Source: Candidatus Peribacteria bacterium
GTDB taxonomy: Bacteria > Patescibacteriota > Gracilibacteria > Peribacterales > Peribacteraceae
Direction of reading: 5' to 3'
DNA: 54,936 nt
Assembly (NCBI GenBank): GCA_028286915.1
Contig: JAQBQQ010000001.1
Span: 1-54,936, forward strand
Shown piece by piece: positions 25,752-35,000 of this stretch (its first letter is position 1; each line of letters opens with the position of its first letter). A model generated the notes under the pieces. That model searched no databases. It had not been told where the DNA came from and saw only the letters and a list, made by a program, of their open reading frames with translations. The position numbers were made by a program, and so were the translations under genes.

Positions 25752-27542
25752 CTATTTCCAATTCGTACTTCTGGCCAGCGGCTGATCCAATTCCACCCAA
25801 TTGTAGTGACCGGTTCCGTCTGTCCAGCGAACAGCGCCGTTTGAGCCAATGGCTCCGGGTTCATTCAGGCTGATCTGAAGGAACGGGTTCTGCATATTGG
25901 CAACGAGCCCTACGGTGGCATACAGGCGCAGGGTGCGTTTGCCATCCTGGAGAGTGCCAATGCCAACAGAAATATTCGGGCAGCTAATGACACTGTCCGT
26001 TACGGAGCAGCTGACACGCTCTTCGGTGTCCTGCGCGCCCAGCTGAACACTACTAAGCGTCATGCCCTCCGGCTTACTGGCTGCAAACACCAGTTCTTCC
26101 AGCTGCACCTTTGTTGGAGCAATGGATACACCCGTAAACGTAAATCCAGCCACAAGTTGATTGGAGCCGACCGGCAGCGTGCCCGTTGCATCCAGCGCAT
26201 TTGCAACAGATGTAATACGCCCCTGCACGCTCTGGTGCCTGGGGAATGTAAACGTCGGGGATGCGGAATCCGATGTCTGCTCGCTCCAGACGCCTTGCAT
26301 GGAAAGATTCAACGTGTCCACTTGTATAAGTTGATCCACAGTGCCTCCGCCATTGCGCTCCTTTAAGCGGACTTCCACGCCCAGCGTGCGCGTACCGGCC
26401 TTGGGAATTTCATAGTACGGTGACGCAAATGTTCCTCTCCAGGTTTTGTTGGTTGTATCACTACCATCCAGATACAACTGGCCCAGCAGACTGCCCGATG
26501 TATCCACCATATACATGGCATCAATGGAATCAATGCCGGTTGTTAGTTTTACTCTGGCACCACGCACCAGAACAGGTTCTAAATTGGCGAAAAACTGCGC
26601 GCTGGCAATAGGTTCACTGCGCGCGCCCAGCATGAGGAAACGGCTGCGGGCCGGAAAGTCCGGCCGTGTCACAGGCGTGGAAGACGCGCTGCCAGAAGAA
26701 AGAGAAGATGATGACACAGAAGAGCTGGACGATGCCGCCGGCACACACATGCCGCCGCAATCCGCGCCGCCGTTGGCAGGGTTACAGGAGTCATTCGGGT
26801 TATCTATACACGTATACCCGGCACCGCACTGGAAGCCTGCAATACCGCCGCAGAAGGCTGCCGACGAAGTGGATGATGAAGACGAGCTGACGGCAACACC
26901 CTTTTCGGCCTGCCTATAGAGAGCCAGCTCATTTTGTGAATTGGCATGGAAAGCCGCAGCCAGCCGTGCCATTTGCCCGCGCGTGAGGGAAGTGCCGGGC
27001 TGCATACCAGACAGCTGTACATTGGCAGCCGTAGCGGCACGGACATACTGCTCATACCATTCTTCCATTCCCACGGTATGGGTAAGCGGCAATGTGTAAA
27101 TGCCCGTTAGTATTTTGAGCGCTTCCACATAATTTACCGGACGGCCCGGGTGAAATGATCCGTCGAGATCACCGGTGACAATACCGAGTTTTTTTGCCCG
27201 GCAGATATCCGAACCGAACCACTGGGTTAAGGAGACATCCGGGAAACAGTTTTTTACTGCCAGACCGGTGGTATCCGGCTTGGTTGCAGGAGAGACCAGA
27301 GCTTGTAACTGCATGGCAATCTTCATAAATTCCGCGCGGTTCAGTGTGCGGCCTGCCTCAAAGCGGCCGTTGGGGTTTCCCTGTACCACATTCAGGCTTG
27401 TGAGCAGGCTGATGCCGGCTTTTTCGGACGCTGTAAAACTGGCAGCATCTTTGTATGTGCCGGTGTGATTACTGTAGTCCAGCGCAAAAGCGATAACCGG
27501 AAACAGAACGCCGATGGAGAGAGTAAGAAGGTATTTTTTCAT
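25752..27542 (-). CDS. SLH-domain protein with cysteine-rich module
   Basis: Probable surface protein of 596 residues bound to the wall through SLH domains. Signal peptide MKKYLLTLSIGVLFPVIAFA, then three SLH-like domains at about 28-80, 100-150 and 155-205 (NRAEFMKI, NYVEALKI, TRGQMARL helices). Next a compact cysteine-rich module (CGG...CGAGYTC...CGGMCVP, about 233-270), a serine-rich linker (about 271-295), and a C-terminal beta-rich region of about 300 residues with no recognised domain. ATG 27542 gives the signal peptide; an upstream frame begins at 27587. No Shine-Dalgarno. Followed by its own terminator. Confidence 0.88.
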   Translation of the reverse strand: MKKYLLTLSIGVLFPVIAFALDYSNHTGTYKDAASFTASEKAGISLLTSLNVVQGNPNGRFEAGRTLNRAEFMKIAMQLQALVSPATKPDTTGLAVKNCFPDVSLTQWFGSDICRAKKLGIVTGDLDGSFHPGRPVNYVEALKILTGIYTLPLTHTVGMEEWYEQYVRAATAANVQLSGMQPGTSLTRGQMARLAAAFHANSQNELALYRQAEKGVAVSSSSSSTSSAAFCGGIAGFQCGAGYTCIDNPNDSCNPANGGADCGGMCVPAASSSSSVSSSSLSSGSASSTPVTRPDFPARSRFLMLGARSEPIASAQFFANLEPVLVRGARVKLTTGIDSIDAMYMVDTSGSLLGQLYLDGSDTTNKTWRGTFASPYYEIPKAGTRTLGVEVRLKERNGGGTVDQLIQVDTLNLSMQGVWSEQTSDSASPTFTFPRHQSVQGRITSVANALDATGTLPVGSNQLVAGFTFTGVSIAPTKVQLEELVFAASKPEGMTLSSVQLGAQDTEERVSCSVTDSVISCPNISVGIGTLQDGKRTLRLYATVGLVANMQNPFLQISLNEPGAIGSNGAVRWTDGTGHYNWVELDQPLARSTNWK

Positions 27543-27629
27543 AGAAAGATATTCTATGCGTTCCCGCCAAAAAAAACACTTGCGCATATGACTGGCATTT
27601 TATGATGAACTGTTGCGTACAGAAGCTGG

Positions 27630-28127
27630 CTACGAACGCACCAGTGTCATGGTGATTCTATCGCGGCTGAGCACATGATTTTGTGTCGCGTCGTATATCA
27701 ATTTTACATTCATATAACCCGCATCCCACGACGCATGCGGAATCTGCGCCGTGCCGCTGGCATCCGCCTGTGCGACACCCAACGTGTTCCCGCCCTGCTG
27801 CACCAGAAAACGCGCACCGGCAACGCCACCCATAATAACAACGCCTCCTTCGCCGGCCTCCACAGAGAAAGACCGTACGGGCAATGCTTTATTCAGCCCG
27901 CCCATAATGCCAATAGCCGGCTGTGGATGTGGTTGCGTATGTGAAGCAGCATGCTTACCCGAATGATGCGGCATAACCGCCGTAGCAACATGCCTGTGAA
28001 TTCCCCGGTTCATATGGCCAACACGGGCAAATACCGACTCACTAAGTACCGACTGCAAATCCCTGCTTTCCAAGGTGGAGGAGGAAGCTATGTCTTCCGG
28101 CACGTATGCATGTGAAGTAATACCCAT
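27630..28127 (-). CDS. Hypothetical His-rich protein
   Basis: 165 residues, not recognised. The first part contains a cluster of histidines (MNRGIHRHVATAVMPHHSGKH, then HTQPHPQP in outline). The second half looks like a beta-sandwich with Gly-rich turns (GGVVIMGGVAGARFLVQ). No signal peptide. ATG 28127 (MGITSHAY) is preferred because the longer frame begins inside the -35 element of a good promoter; with this start the mRNA is nearly leaderless. Lies between two surface protein genes on the same strand. Confidence 0.6.
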   Translation of the reverse strand: MGITSHAYVPEDIASSSTLESRDLQSVLSESVFARVGHMNRGIHRHVATAVMPHHSGKHAASHTQPHPQPAIGIMGGLNKALPVRSFSVEAGEGGVVIMGGVAGARFLVQQGGNTLGVAQADASGTAQIPHASWDAGYMNVKLIYDATQNHVLSRDRITMTLVRS

Positions 28128-28135
28128 AGCTTCAT

Positions 28136-28163
28136 ATTGTAAGCAATCCTTTAAATGAGTCAA
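28136..28163 (-). promoter_or_regulatory. Promoter of the His-rich protein gene
   Basis: Minus strand TTGACT (28158-28163), 16-bp spacer, TACAAT (28136-28141). The ATG begins 8 bp beyond the -10 box, so translation would start at or next to the transcript 5' end. Confidence 0.5.
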
Positions 28164-28226
28164 TGAATTGGCGCATAATATAAAAATATATGCCAGCCGT
28201 GACAGGTAAATAGCATATTAAAGAGG

Positions 28227-28268
28227 CCCCCTCTCCTGCAACACGCGATGTGTTACGGGAGATGGGGG
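28227..28268 (-). terminator. Terminator of the 188-residue protein gene
   Basis: Long imperfect hairpin (CCCCCTCTCC...ACAC with GTGT...GGGAGATGGGGG) followed on the minus strand by CCTCTTTAAT, about 45 bp past the stop. Confidence 0.65.
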
Positions 28269-28312
28269 TGGGAAGCTTGGACGTTAATGGGACGTACTCC
28301 GTTCAAAGGTGT

Positions 28313-28879
28313 TTACGCATAGTTCAGGACGTGGAGCACCCTACCTTCTTGGTAGGTGATTTTGTCTAGAAGGACGTTGGTTGCCTGGTCACGCTCATGG
28401 CCATCAGCGATGCCAGCCCCGCCAACAACATGAATGACGAGGTTGGGGCTGGTGGGAACTCCATGGATGACAAACTTCCCATCGGGCGCAATGACGGCAT
28501 CATAGTTGCGCCCATTTGCGGCCACATAAATGCGGCTCACAAACAGGGAGTTTGGCAACGCTGAATTGTAGTGCCCCTGATCGTAATTCGGGTAAACCCT
28601 CCCCTCAACTTCAGCCACCTTGCCTGCGGGCAAGTTAGGAGCAGTCAAATAAGAGACATCCTTGAATCCATTCAAGAGCTGGCTCTGACCCCCCTCGTAA
28701 TTGCGGGGCGAGGTCACGACCATCGTCGGCGTCACATTCTTGGCATGAACCTTCTTGAGAGCCGGCTTGTGGCGTTTCATGACGTGAACGGAAACATTGC
28801 TGCAGAGCAGCTTCACTTCCAGTTCGATGTCTGAAGAACCAGGCAAACCAGGCCGAAAGGCCCGATTTCGGCGTTGCAT
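28313..28879 (-). CDS. Hypothetical protein, 188 residues
   Basis: Not recognised. A basic N-terminal part (MQRRNRAFRPGLPG, VMKRHKPALKKVHAKN) precedes a Gly/Asn/Val-rich probable beta domain (SLFVSRIYVAANGRNYDAVI, FVIHGVPTSPNLVIHVVGG). No signal peptide or membrane helix. Unlike most neighbours it has a Shine-Dalgarno-like AAGGGGG 4 nt before the ATG, a near-consensus promoter and a strong terminator, so it is a monocistronic, probably well-expressed gene. Its leader is about 80 nt. Confidence 0.75.
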   Translation of the reverse strand: MQRRNRAFRPGLPGSSDIELEVKLLCSNVSVHVMKRHKPALKKVHAKNVTPTMVVTSPRNYEGGQSQLLNGFKDVSYLTAPNLPAGKVAEVEGRVYPNYDQGHYNSALPNSLFVSRIYVAANGRNYDAVIAPDGKFVIHGVPTSPNLVIHVVGGAGIADGHERDQATNVLLDKITYQEGRVLHVLNYA

Positions 28880-28968
28880 CGTACCCCCTTCAACGAAGGT
28901 GATTGTACAAATCCATTAATTTCAAGGATCAGCGGATGCTCATCTCTTGTTGCATCCAAGCTTTTTCT

Positions 28969-28996
28969 ATTGTAAAGAATATTTGACAAATGTCAA
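28969..28996 (-). promoter_or_regulatory. Near-consensus promoter with palindromic -35 region
   Basis: Minus strand TTGACA (28991-28996), 16-bp spacer, TACAAT (28969-28974). The -35 element is part of an inverted repeat TTGACA-TT-TGTCAA, which could be a repressor site. Confidence 0.6.
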
Positions 28997-29032
28997 GGAC
29001 AGTATACGAAAAGTATTGTGTACTTATAAACC

Positions 29033-29055
29033 AAAGAGGGCGAGAAGCCCTCTTT
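29033..29055 (-). terminator. Terminator of the Calx-beta giant gene
   Basis: Arms AAAGAGGGC and GCCCTCTTT around a 5-nt loop, 34 bp past the stop; T-rich on both sides. Confidence 0.7.
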
Positions 29056-29088
29056 ATCCTTCGTGTTAATAATAATTACATGAATTGC

Positions 29089-32000
29089 TTAAGGAGTCCT
29101 TTCGGTCAAGGAAGCTTTGCATGTTCCAGTATTATCGCTATATGCAGTATCGGGAAAGCTTACAACAAGTTTTGTAGCACCTGCAGGAACATGTATTTGA
29201 GGTCCGTCATACCAATCTTTTAATCTTATTGCTTGATGTTTTCCAGGAGTAGAAAGATTAAGAGTTGATAAAATATCAATTACATTTCCATTAGCATCTA
29301 AAAATTGTGCAATAGCTATGAGTTTTGGATATGTATTACTCGGGTTAGATCCATTCTGGCAGGAAACAGGGTTTGGGTCACCGTTACTATTGCCACCCCA
29401 ATTAATACTTCCCTTTACGTAGGAGAGCTCAATAACATTGTTCGGTGTAACAGGATTGGTAAACACGTTCTTAGGGCCGGATGTACTGCCGCCGCCAGCC
29501 GGGTAACCCCACTCGGAGAATTTACACTTGGGACAGGCATATGAAGGCCGTGTCTGGCCAGAGAAAGTTACAATCGCTGTTTGGACTACCTTTGGACTTG
29601 TATCTACATCATCATCGCCAACGGTAATGGACATGGGCGGTATGCCGGACATCACATTGTAATTAGGGTCCGTACTTGTTGTCTCATGGGCAATGGTAAT
29701 GGTTTTCTGGGGCTCTACCACGGAGTCATTCACTGCTCCTATGACAACGAAATGATCCTGGTTCCAGGTAGCCGGAGTAATGGTTATCATGGCAGCCGGG
29801 AAAATTACCTGACCGGCTGCGGCACCCGCTCTATCAATATACACGTTCACATCGTCTGTTGGCTGTGTCTGCAGCCGGATGCTGTAGGCATCTTTTACCT
29901 CGTTGGCTGCATCACCTTCCACAACGTAGTTACTGCCATCCGGGCCGCCGCCGATTTGGAATGGAGTAAGGACCACGCCTGGAAAATCGTTATCAAAAAT
30001 AGATACGAGAACCGTGGGCATGGTGCCAAGGTTGGCGGACGTATAGTTGGGGTCCGTACTGGCAATGCCATGGTACATAGTATCCGTATACGGACTGACA
30101 GCCTCTTTAACGGCGTTGTCTATAACCGTTACTGTCACACGCTGTGGCACATTCCAGTTTTGCGACGTGAATGTGAGCAATGACGGACTAAAATTCACCT
30201 TGCCGTACTGCGATGCAATAGAGAACTGCACATCGGCCGTTGGCTGGCTCGAAAGAGTGACATTATAGAAATCAACTCCGCCCGGGCCGGATGGATTGGA
30301 ATAGAACGTACCACCGCCTTCGTAAAGCTGCGTAATGCCATCGCTCTGGTCTATAAGAACACCGGGGACATCGTTATCACCAATACCTACGGACACACCC
30401 GCGGGCGTGAGACTGCCGTACTTAGCATCGGTTGTGGTGACAGTATGAATAATGGCGCTGTAGTGGTTCCCCTCGGCAATATCATCGTCTTTGGCGTTGA
30501 CGCAGAACGAAGTAGTGGGGCCGTTTATGGCGTTCCAGTTGGTGGCGTCCAGCGTAATGGACGTGCGGGAGAAGTTCAGTTTGGCCGTAGGGTTACTGGT
30601 TGTTACCGTTACCGGCTGATCCGGCACGGTGTTGAGCGTAATACTGTAGCAGTCTGTACCCTGCACGCTGGCGCCCTGGGTGAGCTTGGAAATATCGCCG
30701 CCTTCCAGGACCGTTGTGCTGCCGTCGCTCTGCGTAAGAGTGAAGCCGGCAACGTCGTTATCCGTAATGCTGACATTCACGTTAGCCGCAGTCTGCGTAC
30801 TGTAAACGGGATCAGTTGTTGTGACGCTGTGAATAATGTTAGCCGTGTGCACACCTTCATCCTTAAAGTCATTGATGGCACTGGCGCACACGTAATGAGC
30901 GGCGCTTTGGGCGCTCCAGTCGGTTGAGGTAAGCGTGACGGATGACTTGGAAAAGTTTAAATGCGAATCCGGGTTGGATACGTTCACGGTGACATCCTTC
31001 GTTGGAGCCGTATTCAGCGTGACATAGTAACAATCCGAACCCTGCAGAGTAGCTCCTGCCGTGAACTTGGTAATATCGCCGCCTTCCTGCACTTTGGTGG
31101 TACCTTCCGTCTCGGTCATAATAATACCCGGCGTGGGCGTAACGGTACCGGTGACGGTGAAATCAAACGGACTGCGCGGCGCGTCATTACTGGTAATGTG
31201 CACCGGACCGCTAAAGCTGCCAATAGCGGCTGCGGTAAGGCGGATGACAAAACCGGTAGACGCACCCGGAGCAAGGTTTACGGTAGCCGACCACGGGCTC
31301 ACTATCTGGTAGCCGTTCGGTACGGAAATATTCTGGTTTAAGGCAAGCGTATCATCGCCCAGGTTTTTGACTGTGAACGTATGCGTTTTCGGCACGCCAA
31401 TACTGGTGGTGCCAAAGTTCACCGTGCTGCTGCCGCCTGTGAGCACGGTTGTGGACGTATCATCCGTTACCTGTATAAGCGGAGCGGCCGAGTTTCCCGT
31501 AATGTTAAAACTGCATGGCGATTCGTTGGCGTCATTGTTGCCTATAATAATGCGGTCTGTCCGGTCTGTGCCGTTGGCGCTAAAACGGGCGATGAATTGC
31601 TTTACGTCACCCGGCTGCATAACCGCGTTGCCAAATGCAGAGGAGAACGAAAAGTCTGTACCGCTAAGGAAACCAAGCGTGCTGAGACGCAAGGCGTAGA
31701 CGCCCGAGTTCTTAATGAAGAACGTGTGGTCGACGGCATTGCCAATCGGCGTGGGGCCAAAGTCCACTGCCGGGCTGACACCTGCCGTACAGCTGAGCAG
31801 ATTACCCGCAATAACCGAGTCTTTATAGACATCTATTTCCGGAGCTTTTGCTGGGTCGCTGGATGCCTGGATGATAAAGTTGTACGGGTTTTTGGCGCCT
31901 GGCACATTGGTAGTGAACCGCAGCGGACCGGACTGGAAATTTGGAGAAGAGGCATTCCAGCGAATGATAAATGTTGCCGGAGGATCTCCTGCGAGGATAG

Positions 32001-35000
32001 ACGTGGGAGTAATAGGTTGGACTATGGAAAAACCGACAGGGACGGTAAGACTGCTGATGTCCAGCTTTGCCTGTCCGGTATTTACAATGGTAAACGTACG
32101 GGTAATGGTAACGCCCGCATTGGAGTAACCGAAATCATAGGGGAGCACACTGCCATCGGGAATTGCCGGTACGCCATCAATGGGGTCGCCGTACACTTCT
32201 ATGTCCGGTGCCGGTGCCGGTGTCACTGCCCCCTTCACGGTAAAGTCGTACGGGTTTTTACTGCTGACATTCGTACTAAAGCTGAGCTTGCCGTTATACG
32301 TGCCGGCTGTAACGGAATCCATTTTTATAACCAGCGTCGTGGATGTTCCCGGTACAAGACCGCTTGTCGTCGCTGCTGCACTAAAGCCTGTGACCACGCT
32401 AAAGCCGGCCGGCAACGTTGGCGTTCCCAGAATAAGATTACCGGAACCGACGTTCTTAACGGTGATAGTACGCTGCGGCGGTGTAGCCGTACCGGCCGTG
32501 ACGGAACCGAAATCAATGGAACCTGTCTGCATGGGTATGTCCGTACCTCCAATTGAAACGGCAACATCCGGATCATTATCCATAATTTTTACACTGATAG
32601 ACGGCACAACGATGCCGGTATAATTGGCATCCGATGTTGTGAGATCATAGGCAATGGCGCCGTAGTTCGTGCCTTCAAAAATGCTGTCATCGGTGGCCGT
32701 AATAGTAACAACCTGCGGTGCGGACCAGTTGGCCGGCGTAAAGGTAAGCACATTCTGAGACAGCGAGAACTGGCTGGCCGGCGTGCGCGTGGGCGTAAGC
32801 ACTACGTTGGAAGCGGGTTTGGCGTTAAGGCTTATGGAATAGGTCGTATATGCCGTGGGTGTACCGGCTTCGTATGCCGTCCGTGACGTGGTATTCACTA
32901 AAACACCGGCCGTATCGTTGTCGGCAATGGTAACGGTAACGGTTGGCGCAATGAGTATGCTGTACTTAAAATCACTGCTGCCGATGGCGTGAATAATATG
33001 TTCCGTCTGCGTGCCTTCTATATTCTGATCATCAATCGCCGTTACGGTAACTGTCTGCGGCGTGTTCCAGTTGGCACTTGTAAATGTAAGTGCTGCCGGC
33101 GACACGCTGGTCTGGCCTTCCGGCGTCGGTGTTACTGTTACCGGCGATGCGGGGAACGGCTGCGAATTTAATTTTACCGTGTACGTTTTTGTCGTGCCGC
33201 CTTCGGACATGGAAAGCGTGACAGGCGTAATGGCAAGACCGGCCGTATCATTATCATGGATATCCACGGCAATATTGCCGGTCGGAACACCGTTGTAGTT
33301 CGTATCGGTACTGCTGAGCGTATGAGCAATGCGGTCGGTAACAGGATCAATGTCATCGGTACTGTTATCACGTGCCACAATGCTGACTGTCTGCGGCGTA
33401 TTCCAGTTGGCCGGCGTAAACGTATGCACGGACGTGAGCGTGGGGTCCACGCAGTTTTTGCCGTCCACCTGCATGGCCAGGGTATTGCAGTCCAGCCGTA
33501 CATCCACATTGGCAGTCGGCGGCGTGCGCAGAACAATGGTGTAAGAATCCGGAGCGCCGCCTTCGGTCACATTGGCCGTCGCCTTATTCAGCGTAATGCC
33601 GTATGAATCATTATCCGTAATAGTCGCCGTCACATTCGCTGCCGGAACCAGGCTAAAGAACGGATCGGCGCTGGTAACGGTGTGCGTAAGTGTGGCCGAA
33701 TGCACGCCTTCCACCAGCAAGTCATCCACGGCACTTACGTTCACAATCTGCGGAATATTCCAGCCCGCTGCCGGGAATGTTAATGTCTGCACGTCTGTAT
33801 TCAGCTGGGTGGATGACCCGATGGTCACGGTGACAGGCGCGGAAGGGCGGCTGCCAAGCTGCACGGTGTAGGCGTCTTTGGTACCGCTTTCAGTTACGCT
33901 CACCGTCGTCTTATCAAACAGCAGGCCGGCAAAATCGTTATCGGTAATATTGGCAATAACATTGCTGTCGACAACGCCGTTCCAAAGCGTGTCACCACTG
34001 CCGTATGAATGGCGGATAATACCGGCATGGTTTCCTTCCACGCTATCGTCATCCACGGCCGTGACGGTAATAGTCTTATTGGCGGACCAAATATTGGCAC
34101 CCGATGGGCTAAACGTAATCTGGGAAGGGTTCACCGTTGTCTGTCCGTCCGGCGTGCGGATATTAAAGGTAACAGTCCCGACGGGCGCCTCGGACAGACG
34201 CACCTGGTACGTGTCGCTGGTGGCATTCTGCTCAGCCACATTCACGGGTACATTTGTGAAAATCAGTCCCTTGTCATTATCCGTCACGCTCACGCTTACC
34301 GGTGGAATGACTTTATTCTGGTAGTGCGCATCCGTGCTGGTAGCGGCAAAACGGATATAGTCGGTCATGGGTCCTTCTGCCACGGTATCATCAACGGCAG
34401 TGACAGTGACGATCTGATACGTACTCCACATGTCTGCTCCTGACGGATTGAATGTCAGCGTAGCCGGCGAGAAGGAAAGACGGCTACCCGAAGAAGCCAT
34501 GGCAATAGTCACCGGACCGGTCGGCTCGGAATTCAATTTAAGCTGTATCCTGTCTGTTGTGCCACCCTCGGTTACAGCCGTAACGCCATCAATGGTGGCA
34601 TTACCCGCCGCCGCAATCTCCTGGACGCTCACGCCGGCTACGTCATCATCGTTAATAGTCATAACATATGAACCGCTCAAGGTAAGATACTTCGGGTCCG
34701 CCGTGGCAGTTACCACGTTACGCATTACGCCGGGGTACTGATCCGGCTTGTCTATAAAATCGGCTACGGCACGCAGCTGGACTGTCTGATCGCTTTGCCA
34801 GTTTGCAGTACTGAATGTGAGTGTTCCGCCTGCAGGCGCACTGCGTACCAGCTGGCTGTCCGGCGTGACCGTGAGGGTAACCGGCGCAACCGGCTGGGAA
34901 CGAAGATGCACGGTATAGGATGTATCGCCATCAGCTTCATTGCGCGTTGAACTCGTGGGAGCCAGCACCAGGCCGGCCGTGTCGTTATCCGTAATGTTTG

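Noticed and set aside
31381-32556. A 391-codon open frame on the plus strand opposite the Calx-beta gene
   Set aside because: It is the reverse-frame shadow of a repetitive gene, is rich in Arg/Cys/Gly with no domain, and overlaps a protein with clear repeats.
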